Shown here: in pieces, positions 35,566-45,295 of the stretch
Layout of the letters: every line of letters begins with the position of its first letter
Position numbering within the stretch: the stretch's first letter is position 1
Source: Paracamarosporium sp. OC-R06-R3
Taxonomy: Eukaryota > Ascomycota > Dothideomycetes > Pleosporales > Didymosphaeriaceae
Length of the DNA: 64,000 bases
Direction of reading: 5' to 3'
NCBI GenBank assembly: GCA_019828545.1
Contig: JACVRA010000148.1
Coordinates: forward strand, 186,001 to 250,000
Notes under the pieces: model-generated
What the model was told of the DNA's origin: nothing
Seen by the model: only the letters and a program-made list of their open reading frames with translations
Database searches by the model: none
Program-made: the position numbers and the translations under genes

Positions 35566-36409
35566 ATGGTGGATAGTATCCCCGATCCTTCCGAGTTCGA
35601 GCTCGACGACGCCGTCATGAGCGAAGACGATGCGCAGTCAAGCGGAACAGCGACACCGCGACCCACATGGAAAGGGAAAGAGAAAGAGAAGGTAGAAGGC
35701 ACGTCGACTTACATCCATAACGGGGACATTGGGACTATCCCAGATCATGCTCCACCCGGTATGCGCAGCTCTAGCCTAGAGGTGGCTTAGTATCTAACCA
35801 CATCTAGCGTTGTTGTTTCTCAAATCTTATATCCCACTCGTCGAGGGCCCTCACACTGACCGTCGTGCCGCCCATATCTGCCCAAGCGCTATGGTGAAAA
35901 CAAACAATGATCCGCCTATTCCCATGCTTCGTCTGGTACCAATGTTGAACAAGCGGTCCGAGCTGCCTATACAATTTTCCAGCAAGCTCTGGCGAGTGTG
36001 GGCTATCAGCAACACGGGTGAGAAACTCCCGGACGGAACAAAGGTAGATACTCTCCTTGTGGATTAGACATCCTCGGCTATCTTTCTGGATAAGGGCTTT
36101 GATGGCAAGTTCTCCCGGATAGACATTCCAAAATTCTCCGTGGTGAGCCTGGGGAAAGCACCAGAGGGAAAAGGAGCGCATGGACTGTGGGTTTTGAAAA
36201 GCCAGAATTGGATGGACAGTCCACTACTAGAGAAAGTTCAGAAGCAGGTACTCCAGGCAATCTTGGCAGATCTGCCCCAGGATTTGTTCCAGACGGAGTC
36301 ATCAGCAGCTGAAGACTTTTCTAATGTCGAACCATCAGCAGCTGGAGACTTTTCTGTCGGGCCATCAGCAGCTAGAGGTCTTTTTGATGTCGAACCATCA
36401 GATGCATGA
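35566..36409 (+). CDS. Hypothetical protein with repetitive Ser/Ala/Pro tail (247 aa)
   Basis: Proposed exons are 35566-35758, 35808-36043 and 36095-36409. Intron 1 is 49 nt (GTATGC...CTAG, phase 1). Intron 2 is needed because the frame otherwise meets TAG at 36065; the best fit is GTAGAT at 36044 to TAAG at 36094, 51 nt and in frame, although the acceptor is weak. Without it the gene would be broken. The N-terminus is acidic (DDAVMSEDDAQ) with a KGKEKEK patch. The middle has MLRLVPMLNKRSELPI. The C-terminal tail contains three copies of an 11-residue repeat (SAAEDFSNVEP-like). I do not recognise a family. A 125-codon frame on the opposite strand covers exon 2, so strand is not beyond doubt. 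Confidence 0.5.
36302..36397 (+). repeat. Coding tandem repeat, 33/30/33 nt, three copies
   Basis: Three units each begin TCAGCAGCT and encode SAAEDFSNVEP, SAAGDFSVGP and SAARGLFDVEP. Unit two is one codon shorter. The repeat forms the C-terminal tail of the gene at 35566. Confidence 0.7.
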
Positions 36410-36726
36410 AAATGCCAGAATGAGCGAGGAATGCGTGCCTCTCGATAGGTCTACTCCATCTACGACGTGGAGTAGTACACCGTAAATTATGGGTCTATCA
36501 ATCTGTTTCATTCCAACTATCATATGTGATATGCTTAACACGTCCGGTATTCTATCATTGCCGTGGTATTGTGGCCTGTGTTATCGGGCAACATTCGATG
36601 GAACACATAACACTATATATAGCAATGCGAAGCAATGCGAGCCAATACGAGGTATCACGTGCTGCCTTCTCTAGCTGCACCCCGCAATCGCTCGTTCTTA
36701 CGCTCTTGAGCGAACAACTCAACGCA
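36410..36726. other. Intergenic, about 320 nt, with HET-gene promoter
   Basis: Short spacer between two plus-strand genes. It contains a TATA box at 36614-36621 and a frame that stays open into exon 1 of the HET gene, so translation could start slightly earlier (an ATG at 36631) than the position given. Confidence 0.45.
36614..36621 (+). promoter_or_regulatory. TATA box of the HET gene
   Basis: TATATATA within CACTATATATAGC, 106 nt upstream of the ATG at 36727. This spacing allows a transcription start around 36645-36680 and supports 36727 as the start over the in-frame ATG at 36631. Confidence 0.45.
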
Positions 36727-39644
36727 ATGGATCTCATCTTTAAAGATGCATACGATAGGCGACGCAACAAGGAGTTTGTTCTAACGTCACGACTGACTAA
36801 TGGTACGTGATTGCGTAACCTAGGCCCGATCCAATACATGGCTAAAACTGTGTACTTGAAGCTATCTATTACAGTTCTGCTGCGTGGGCACAGAAGCGCG
36901 ACATTTGGCCTCCGCTTTCCACCGTCTCGGTTGTCGATAACAAAATCGAGGGCTCTCTCCCGCGTTCCACGACCACGCAAACAGAAGAACATCAGGTTCC
37001 GCCTAGCGAGCCTGTGCCTGAGCACGTTCGCCAACAGCTACATGATTTGAGCACAAAGAAAGATCCATTATATCACCCTCTACATGACGGGCAGATCATC
37101 CGTCTATTGGAGCTACTCCCAGGAGAGCCAAACGAACCGCTTCAATGCAAGTTCCATTACGCTAGCCTGGAACATTTTCATCAGCCTTACGAAGCCTTAT
37201 CCTATGTTTGGGGAAAACAAACCACTCAATTCTATGACGAGGAAAGCAGTGTGTGGAGAAAAGTGTTTTACTACATTCAGTGCAACGGTTACACCTGCAA
37301 GATAACGCCGAATCTTGGAGACGCACTTTGGCACATACGGCTGCCCTCCACTTCACGGATCCTCTGGGTGGACGCGCTATGCATCAATCAAGACGACTTC
37401 AGAGAGCGGGGACACCAGGTAACTCTGATGAGCTCCTTGTACCGCAAGGCCAGCAAAGTTCTGATTTGGATCACCAACCGCAGTGATAGGGGCTTCTGGG
37501 ATCACGCAAATCAACGGACAGTGCCACTCCCCCCGGCATTTGAAGACACTAGGGCCCAGCGTGCCTTCGGGGCTATATGTGATATCGTGAACACCTGGCG
37601 GGGCGATAACTTGGATTATCCTGAAGCCTCTTACTCAGTACTTGCGCTGCAGCGCGACGATCAACAGCATTTTGGAACCTTTGACGAGTATCCGACATGT
37701 GCGCAAGCTTTTGGATCACAACAGTTCATGCGTGAATGCCTTCATCGACATTATCACAAACCTGCGTCTCGCAGATCAGCCAAATCCTCCGCACCGATTC
37801 GCAGTGCGAAGACGGCTGAAGCTCCATCGATAACTCCTGATGCAGGGCTCTTCTCAACTGTAGCGAATGCATCTCACTCACAATTCTGGATGTCTATCGC
37901 AGATTTATTCCATTTACCCTGGTTCTGGCGGGTATGGGTTATCCAGGAAGCAGTGCTCGCCAACGACGCCATCGTACTATGGGGAAACACAACAATCGAC
38001 TGGCGTTGGGTCGGCTTAGCAGCAGGAATACTTCGCACTAATTACCATGCGATCTGTGAAAGTATGCGTATAGTAGGGGTGTACAACGCTTACGTCATGT
38101 ATAGGATGTCTTCAATGAGCGATCTCCAGCCGCCTGAAATGAACTTCGTCCAACTACTTCGCCTAACGCGCCAATTCGAGGTCACAGATCCCCGGGACCG
38201 AGTATACGGGCTGCTAGGCATGAAGACCATTGACAATGACCCAGCCGCCGAGAAGCTCTTCCTCGAACCCGACTACTCAATCACACAGGCTCAGCTATGG
38301 AAGCGTCTAGCATGGAAGTCCATTCAGCAGTCACAGAATCTCAGCGTTCTTTCCAGCGTGCAGTATACAGCATACCAATTTGAAAGCGAGAAACCCGAGA
38401 CGGCAGAAAAAGCACGTAGATACAGCATCCAAGAGAACGCTACGAAATCAGAGACTGTCCTTCCCTCGTGGGTACCCCACTGGGACACAGCTTATCGCAT
38501 CACTCTCTCGCCTTGGGACATCGCAGACAATTTCTGCGCAGCCAAAGACTTTCCATTGAACCTCATCAACGCTGCCGAAACTGATCCCAATAGTCTACAG
38601 CTCGAAGGCATCAAAGTAGGTGTCGTCGCATACGAAGGTTACTTCATGTGGCACGACGTTGACTACAGCATGCTTGTTTCTCGAGATCTCGGCTCATTCC
38701 TCGCTTCAGAGCCCGGCCTCCGATTACTCGCGCGCACATTCACCGCAGGTCGGAACTCCTACGGCAGCCTGACCAATTCCAGTGACGAATCGGTAGCTAA
38801 CTTCGCTGCTTACATCATAGACCTGCATGAACGCTACGTAACTTATACAGCTGGTATTCGGAAGAAGGACCCTAAAGATACTGCTCGAGATGTCGCAATA
38901 GGCTTCCCTGTGTTCGAGAACGATCCGCGCGAGGACGAAAGCTGGGAGGATCTGACTCCGGGTAGTATCCGGCACAATACTGGACCACCTGAGATGAAGA
39001 ACTTTCAGCGCTTGTTCAACCTGCATCCCGGCTTCGAAATAACACTGCGCCGCTTGGCAAAAGAAGGGGTTGCGTCACAGTTCAGAGAGACTGCGATCCC
39101 ATTATGTGAGCGGCGAAGACTCTTCGTGACGTTGAACGGCTTCCTCGGTCTGGGTCCTGATACTGTCCGTGAAGGCGATGTGATCGCTGTACTCTCAGGT
39201 GGCAACGTGCCTTTTATTTTGCGGCCTATAAAAAATCCAGCCACACCTGCTCCGCATACCGAAGATTCCGATAAATACCTACTAATCGGTGAAGCCTTTG
39301 TCGAGGGCCTTATGAATGGCGAAGCTGTTCCCGCAACTACTCGCGACTCTTCTTTCTCCGGTCCTGTACCCACCTCGTCCATCATCGAAAGCATCCTCGC
39401 GCATGGAAACGAGCCAGAAGAGATACCCTACTTCGCCACGATGTGCGAGCTTGAAAGAAGGAAGATAAAGAAAGAACGACTTGATGCGGGGCGGTTGTTC
39501 AGCGCGGACATGTTGGAACAACACGTGCAGATCAGGCCGGAAAAGAAAGTGTTAGAGATTGCTGATCAGGCCGAACCGGAGAAGTATAAACTCGGTGACA
39601 TACTAGTCACTGAAGAGGTGTATAGGAGCATGTACGATCTGTAA
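36727..39644 (+). CDS. HET-domain protein (heterokaryon incompatibility type), 952 aa
   Basis: Exons 36727-36802 and 36862-39644. The 59-nt intron (GTACGT...TTGAAG, phase 1) is required because the long frame has no usable ATG; the join reads LTNAIYYSSAAWAQKRD. The HET domain lies at about residues 130-300, with its three hallmark blocks: YEALSYVWG, then RILWVDALCINQDDFRERGHQV, then FWRVWVIQEA. After it comes FEVTDPRDRVYGLLGM, also typical. HET proteins trigger cell death when incompatible fungal cells fuse, and many copies serve as intracellular immune-type receptors. No NACHT, NB-ARC or repeat domain is attached; the C-terminal 550 residues are the usual uncharacterised extension. No frame break is seen, so the gene looks intact. 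Confidence 0.91.
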
Positions 39645-39901
39645 TCGTGAAGCATTGTTGATGAATTATATTTCTAGGATGACTGCAAGCTTTGTTGGTG
39701 CATGGTTGTGATTTGAGAACGCAGCATGCCTGGACACATAGTAAAGATGGTATACATCAGCGTGCTCAGTGTGCCAAATGATTACGATTAGATCTAAGGA
39801 AGGTTGTATAGCAAGCCATGTATGAACAAAGGAACGGGGGTATACCAAATGCCAGACCAGTTCAACGCCAGCCACCAAAGCACATCATGCAAACATCATC
39901 C

Positions 39902-41881
39902 TCACACGACCACACTCTCCACGAGATCCTCAATCCACCCCGTGACATCATCCCACCTCACCCACCGCAGCTTTCCGCTCTGGCTCCCAACTCTCTGCCT
40001 CCCTGCCCTTTCCTTCAATCCATTCTGCGCCCCGCTTCCCTGCCTCTCCCACCATTCCCTTTCCGCCCGCTCTTTCGCCTTTCTCACGACGATCTCCTCA
40101 TCCTCTACACGATACAAGTCACACTTCTCACATTCCGTGCACTTGGATCCCGGGACAGCCCTGAAGTGTTGACAAAAGTGTTGATATCCGATACCGGCCA
40201 GACCTTCGCGACACACGTAGCACATGCTGTAACCGCAAATACAGACGAGCTTATTGCAGCCTTCGGACTTGACGAAGGACGTACTGCATGTTGGGCAGGT
40301 GCGTTTGACGGCATCGGTGGTCGCGCGCTCGAGGGTAAGGCGGAGGGACGTGAGTTGCGAGGAGTAGCAGGTATGTGGGTCGTACCAGGGGGCGAAGCAA
40401 GAGAGACAAGAAGAACGTCGACAGTTTGGTGCGAGGCATTGGAAGCGGAGACCGCGGCGTTTGAGGTGGATGCGTCGGAGGGCATTTTGGACGGGGGCGA
40501 AGAGAGGAACGGGTTTGGGCAAAGCGCTGTTAATGACAATTATGAAGGCGAGGAACAAGATGGTCGCAAATGCGAAAACGCGAAATACCTGGAAGCAGAG
40601 GATCTCCAACAGGGATACGGATGCGAGGAAGAGCGGTGCCTTTTTAAAGCGGAGGCTGGACAGCAGATTTGCGGAGGGTAGTGCAAGGTCGTCGATTTCG
40701 GCGTAGGAGCAGAATGGACAGCGGAGTAGAGGAAGTTGAGATTTCAGCATTGCTTCGCTTGAGAATCTCTCGTTCAGTTTGTTATACATGTCTTCACCAT
40801 CGGTTTCTTCTAGAAGGGCACGTTTGACAAAAGCAAGAGGTACACATCCGGTGCAGTCGTCAATAGTGTCCGTCATGGGAGCTATGCATTTCAATGTGCA
40901 CAGATTCGTGTTGATGTTGCGAGCCCAGCCCTGATCGTATAGTGCAGCATTGATGGCATGCCGTATGCATCGGAAGCAAATGTAATGTCCGTCTACGTCG
41001 CAAGTCGACATTTGCTGCAGCGTATTCGGAATAAAACAGCATTCGCAGTCGTACATTTCGCCCTCTGCCTCTGCCTCTTCCTCGTTCCATTTGAGCGCCA
41101 GCTCCAGGTCCTGCTGCACCTGCTCTTTCCGTTGCTTCTCGATTTCCGGCATTATTAGTGTCTCGTACAGCTCTTGATCCAATTCCAGGCTCTTAGTCTT
41201 AACCAGCAGTGGCTTCCTCCCTCTTCCCGTTTTAGCATCCGGAGCGAGCCACATGACCAGTGGATGATCATTCGCATTAGGAGCTTTCCTTCGCATAAAA
41301 AAATTGGTAATGCTGGACCGCCAACTCTGGCTTGACAGCACCAAAAGAGTTGGTCGAGCCTGCGTATAGCTCCAATTGTACTCAGCCAGCACCGCCTTGA
41401 TAGTTGCATGGCTTAAGCCTTTAAACTCGCCGTAGAGTGCCTCTTTCGCTGCTTCTTTGTAACCCTTCGACCGGAACCTGTCTTCTCTTGCCAGCGGCAC
41501 ACCGCGTGTATCTTTTTCGGTGTCAACATTTCGGTACTTGTACTGGTGTGCTACAGCCCGTTGTTCCTCCTGCTCGGCAGGCATCCTATATCGTCCACGC
41601 GTCCATTTTGCGCCGTTACGGAGCAGCTGTTCTGTGACCACTGCTACTCTGCTTTGGGGGCCGAGCGAAGAGAGCATTTCTCGGAAGACCTCGGGCTGCA
41701 GATCCGGGAAAATATCTGTGAGGGCCTGCAAGGAGGCATTCAGATCGCGGAGGTCTCGGTCGCTCAGTTCGGGGTTAGGTGCCTGTACAGGCACACCAGC
41801 AAGGACTTCCGAAACTGAACGCTCGGAGCCCCTGCTGAGCAGCTTGGGTGGCCGCACAAGCGACGAGAAGACGGATGTCAT
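39902..41881 (-). CDS. RBR-type E3 ubiquitin ligase with membrane-like insert (659 aa)
   Basis: Single exon; the frame starts further up only with TTG, so the ATG at 41881 is chosen. An N-terminal CUE-like helical region (IFPDLQPEVFREML) is followed by a coiled-coil-like basic stretch. RING1 begins at CECCF and includes CDVDGHYICFRCI. The IBR part has CPFCSYAEIDD and, after an insert, CLAPNCRRSSCLSC. RING2 reads TCPTCSTSFVKSEGCNKLVC, where GCN holds the catalytic Cys, then CGYSMCYVC. RBR ligases pass ubiquitin from E2 to substrate via that Cys. A hydrophobic stretch of about 35 residues (FLASVSLLEILCF, VFAFATILFLAFIIVI) lies between CPFC and the rest of IBR and could be a membrane anchor. The gene converges with the HET gene. 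Confidence 0.88.
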   Translation of the reverse strand: MTSVFSSLVRPPKLLSRGSERSVSEVLAGVPVQAPNPELSDRDLRDLNASLQALTDIFPDLQPEVFREMLSSLGPQSRVAVVTEQLLRNGAKWTRGRYRMPAEQEEQRAVAHQYKYRNVDTEKDTRGVPLAREDRFRSKGYKEAAKEALYGEFKGLSHATIKAVLAEYNWSYTQARPTLLVLSSQSWRSSITNFFMRRKAPNANDHPLVMWLAPDAKTGRGRKPLLVKTKSLELDQELYETLIMPEIEKQRKEQVQQDLELALKWNEEEAEAEGEMYDCECCFIPNTLQQMSTCDVDGHYICFRCIRHAINAALYDQGWARNINTNLCTLKCIAPMTDTIDDCTGCVPLAFVKRALLEETDGEDMYNKLNERFSSEAMLKSQLPLLRCPFCSYAEIDDLALPSANLLSSLRFKKAPLFLASVSLLEILCFQVFRVFAFATILFLAFIIVINSALPKPVPLFAPVQNALRRIHLKRRGLRFQCLAPNCRRSSCLSCFAPWYDPHTCYSSQLTSLRLTLERATTDAVKRTCPTCSTSFVKSEGCNKLVCICGYSMCYVCREGLAGIGYQHFCQHFRAVPGSKCTECEKCDLYRVEDEEIVVRKAKERAEREWWERQGSGAQNGLKERAGRQRVGSQSGKLRWVRWDDVTGWIEDLVESVVV

Positions 41882-42935
41882 GTTGAGGGTGGTATTGGAG
41901 CCTTGCGGCAACTCGTGGTGGGTGGTCGCTCGCGCATTCGGCTGTTACGTGTCGTGGAGTTCGGTAAGAGGCAGCACGGAGAACGGAAAGGACGGTGGCC
42001 ACTCGCAGTGAAAGGAGCTACACATTATAGAATGTTGAGCGACATCGCGTAGGATTCCGAGAATGTTGTTGGTAGCCACGCGTCATGTCCAAGTGTTCAC
42101 GTGCTAGTGCCTTGGCGCATCCTTTCCGTTTCTCGTTCCATCCACCTTAAACGAGATAAACATGACAATCATTGAATCACGCTTCATTTACAAGCTCAAA
42201 GCAATAAAGATTTCTCAGTCTTAACCTTCTATTGTATCTGGCGCTTACCCGGCTACTGTATTTCGTTCTATTTGTCACTAAGTGTTGAGTCCCAACCAAA
42301 TCCCGGGTGGAAACCCAGATGTAGGGTCGCTTTTTCATGTGTAGTCAAAAGTTCAGCGCGACACTGTAAGTTTACTGGTTATGCTAGATGGTCACATTGC
42401 CCAATGGGAATGTAGTTCCCACAGACATAGGGAATGTATCGAGTCGTTGTCTGGTGCTCAATGCAAGCATATTCAAGACATGGACCGCACAGACTCAAGC
42501 GCGCGCTATTGCTCTTGAGAGTGGAGAGACACAGAGTCGAATTGGGCAAGACGCAATTACGGACCTTGAGGGTATGTCCAAGCTTTGTGTTCATCAACGT
42601 TTCGAGCAGTGAAATACACAGCTAGATTACTCCCAAAATCTTCACGTCGTATAGAGAGAGTTACCTACTCTTCCTGACTGAATGTATGTATATACATACT
42701 ATTTAGGTTTTCTCCTTTCTCGTTGATCAAATAAGAGTAGTTGTATGCATAGCACATAGCCAGGAAGTTTGACGATGGCAAAGGATTATGAGTACGTACG
42801 TGCATCCCTCGTACTCGCACCGGTGCGTAGGGTCAAAAAGAGATAGATGGTTCAAACTCGGCCAAAGCAGGATTAATCGTCTTCTCTGTGAGAAGAAAAA
42901 GGGAAAAAAAGAAGCACTTTAGTAAGTAAGTACTT
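41882..42935. other. Intergenic, about 1.05 kb
   Basis: Contains the promoter of the minus-strand RBR gene on the left, no supported ORF, and a 16-bp palindrome GTATGTATATACATAC at 42684-42699. The right end holds the pol III terminator of the tRNA gene. Confidence 0.42.
42904..42910 (-). terminator. RNA polymerase III terminator (T7 run)
   Basis: Seven A on the plus strand, hence seven T on the tRNA strand, 25 nt downstream of the tRNA 3' end. It is a typical pol III stop signal. Confidence 0.6.
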
Positions 42936-43020
42936 GGCGGTACTGGGAATCGAACCCAGGCTGGCGCGGAATTATCATGTGTTTCCACAACGCGACGTCA
43001 TACCACTAGACCATACCACC
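42936..43020 (-). tRNA. tRNA-His (GTG) with a short intron
   Basis: On the minus strand the sequence begins GGTGGTA and ends TACCGCC, forming a 7-bp acceptor stem with one G-T pair. The D arm (GTCTAGTGGTATGAC) and T arm (CTGGG, TTCGATT, CCCAG) are complete. The anticodon loop reads TTGTGG, giving GTG at 42986-42988 (plus-strand CAC), the His anticodon. About 13 extra bases (AAACACATGATAA) lie right after the position 3' of the anticodon, which is where nuclear tRNA introns sit. The first pair of the anticodon stem is imperfect (T opposite C). CCA is not encoded, as expected for a nuclear gene. Confidence 0.85.
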
Positions 43021-43705
43021 ATGGTATTGATTCTATTGTGTCGCTGATCACATGACTGATTAATTGCATTATATACCTAAATTCTATGGTATACAGTTCG
43101 GTCTTTGGTTCATCTTCATAAGTAGAGCTGCTTTTCCGTTCGAAAAATTTTCGCGTGGGGATCCACTACAGCACAAGAAAAAAATTCGATCGTGAACAAC
43201 AATTTAGTACAGAATAAAAGATAAGCTTCGATACGGAAATGGACGCTTCTAGTTCATCCGACGTCTTAGATTGCAAGCACGGTATTACTGAGGGGGACAA
43301 GCTTGACATGGTGATCGTCTTTCCCTAGCAAGCCAGTCACTGAGAGTCATCGAGTTATATATAAATAACGTTGGCTGTTATCGTGCGGGTGTTTTTATGT
43401 AAATGATTCCTATCGTACAGTATATCTAGTTGGGTCCTGCTACAAACAACGGAGATTGAAGGTCTTATGGCATGACCTCGCAATTCGAAGTAATAACCTG
43501 TCGACCATCCGTAAAGACCAAATTTCGCCTCTAGTATGATGACTCCTGTCTTCATTTGCAGCACCAGTAGAATGAAACTTGATCGATCCCAGAGTTTGGT
43601 ACCTGTACTTGAGCTTAGATATCTCGCTGATGGTTGTCAAATTGACGCTCGCGCGTCCTATTTTACGCCGCCTACGCCGGCGCCGCTGCATCAGCTACTC
43701 GCCTC
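43021..43705. other. Intergenic, 685 nt
   Basis: Upstream flank of the tRNA on one side and 3' flank of the dehydrogenase on the other. AT-rich with AAAAAATTCGATC-type runs. No coding frame with protein character. Confidence 0.42.
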
Positions 43706-44853
43706 TTACAGCGCCTTAACACCACTGAGTTGCTCTTCGGTCCATTCCTGCAATTTCGCGGACAGCGCCTCATCCTTCGCCAAGGCAGATTCCTTCCCCG
43801 GCACACCCACAGGCTCGTAGTAGCTGCCGCTCACTACATTCGGGCTGGTAGCCGCCCACAGGTGATTGATGATGCCGACAGATACAGGCACGCAGAAGAA
43901 AGGTGCAATTGGTGCTGTCACTCGGACGAGGAAGCTTTCCTTCTTCAGTGCTGTCGCCATACCTGTCAAAATCCTTCCTGGATGCACCGCGGCAACCTTC
44001 AGTTCAGGGTGACGTTTTGAGAGTTGCCGCACAAGGTGAATGAGTGCCAACTTGCTCTGTCCATATCGCTGTGAGTAGTCCTGCGATTGACGTGTTAATA
44101 TGGTTTTGTGAATCAAGGTGGGGGGTTACGTACCATGGCCGCACATTCGCTCTTCAGTTTATCAAATTGTATACCGCCCTTCGGTGCCATGGCATGCCCT
44201 TCGCTCGAGACGACCACTACACGCGCTTCTGCACCCGGCTGTTGCGTTGAAGTCTTCACTAGGGTCGGAACAAGTAGCTTCGCTAGGAGCGCATGACCGA
44301 GGTAGTTAAGACCAAAGTGAACCTCGTACCCTTCTTTGGTTGTTCCTTTCGCAACGCGTATGATGCCTGCGTTGAGAACAAGGATGTCCAAACGCTCTTC
44401 CTTTGCCGTAAACTCCGCGGCGCAAGCCCGGACACTCTCAAAAGACGTCAGATCCAGGTCGAGGAAGCGCACTTCTGTCTTTGGTGTGGTTGCTTCCTTC
44501 TTTTCTTGTTCGTTGCTATCCTCGTAGGCTTCCCGGCTGATGCGATCTATAACAGCCTGTTTCTCGGCCTCATCGCGTGGCAGGTCCGCGACGTAGATAC
44601 GCGCTGGTCGGCCATTTCTCGCGAGTTCGATAGCCGTCTGGCGACCTAGGTCTCCAGCTGCTCCGGTAATAAGAACAACTTTGCCTGCCAGGGAGGGGAT
44701 ATCCTTTTCGGGACTGAAGGTGGCGCCACCTTTGTTGCCCGATCCGAACAGGGTCACTTTGGCCATTTCTCGAAATTCAGGCATGATGAAGGCAGAGGCG
44801 GCGACGATGATAATTCCCGCGAAGACGTTCCAAGGAGTAATATATTCGGACAT
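43706..44853 (-). CDS. Short-chain dehydrogenase/reductase with N-terminal membrane anchor (364 aa)
   Basis: Exons on the minus strand are 44853-44134 and 44080-43706, joined across a 53-nt GTACGT...GCAG intron in phase 0. The frame continues upstream of 44853 but only to a TTG. Residues 8-25 (WNVFAGIIIVAASAFIMP) are one membrane segment. The Rossmann motif TGAAGDLG follows at about 68, then LDILVLNAGI, VVVVSSEGH, and the catalytic Tyr246-xxx-Lys250 (YGQSK), which spans the splice. The family uses NAD(P)H to reduce or oxidise ketones and alcohols; substrate is unknown. Similar anchored SDRs sit on ER or lipid-droplet membranes and act on sterols, retinol-like or fatty compounds. Confidence 0.92.
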
Positions 44854-45295
44854 ATTCAGTGTGGAGGTCAAGTTAGGCAGCGAAGGAGCGCAGGCTGCAG
44901 ATCGGAGAATAGTGAAAAGGAATTAAAACCACAACGGAAGGAACCGTAGCCGCACGGGTGCTCGGGCTAGGATAGGCAAGAGAGTGCAAGCGGATATTTA
45001 ACCTTACTTGCACACTAGGCGCGAGTACAGCCTCGCAAGGCGTGGGGTCGACAGCTGCGGCACATCGGGATGTCGGAATTCTATATGTTACGCTAACGCA
45101 CAGATCATTAGTTTAATGGCTAAGGCAGACTGTGCACCGCTTGCTGTGGGTCTAGCCATGGGTTTGTAACCCTTGTCATAAAATATCCTGGTATCATTTT
45201 TACTAATTATATACATGTTGCATTATTTTTAGCGACTGAGTGTGCCCCTTCCATTCCCTACCAACACCCCAACATGTGACTTCGAACCATCATCA
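44854..45295. other. Intergenic, 442 nt, with a tRNA-like remnant
   Basis: Promoter side of the SDR gene on the left, 3' flank of the membrane-protein gene on the right. A stretch at about 45105-45180 (TTAGTTTAATGGCTAAGG..., GGGTTTGTAACCC) has D-arm- and T-arm-like parts but no matching acceptor stem; it may be a decayed tRNA. Confidence 0.35.

Noticed and set aside
35804..36181. 125-codon minus-strand frame opposite the hypothetical gene at 35566
   Set aside because: The plus strand gives a longer spliced product with an acidic N-terminus and coding repeats; the minus frame has no match, though I keep some doubt.
39818..40681. 287-codon plus-strand frame
   Set aside because: It is antisense to the RBR ligase and its product has no family character; the RBR frame explains the openness.
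42684..42699. 16-bp palindrome GTATGTATATACATAC
   Set aside because: AT-rich alternating sequence that is expected by chance in intergenic DNA; no associated gene.
45105..45180. tRNA-like sequence with D-arm and T-arm resemblance
   Set aside because: No 7-bp acceptor stem can be formed and the T stem has a mismatch; at most a decayed copy.
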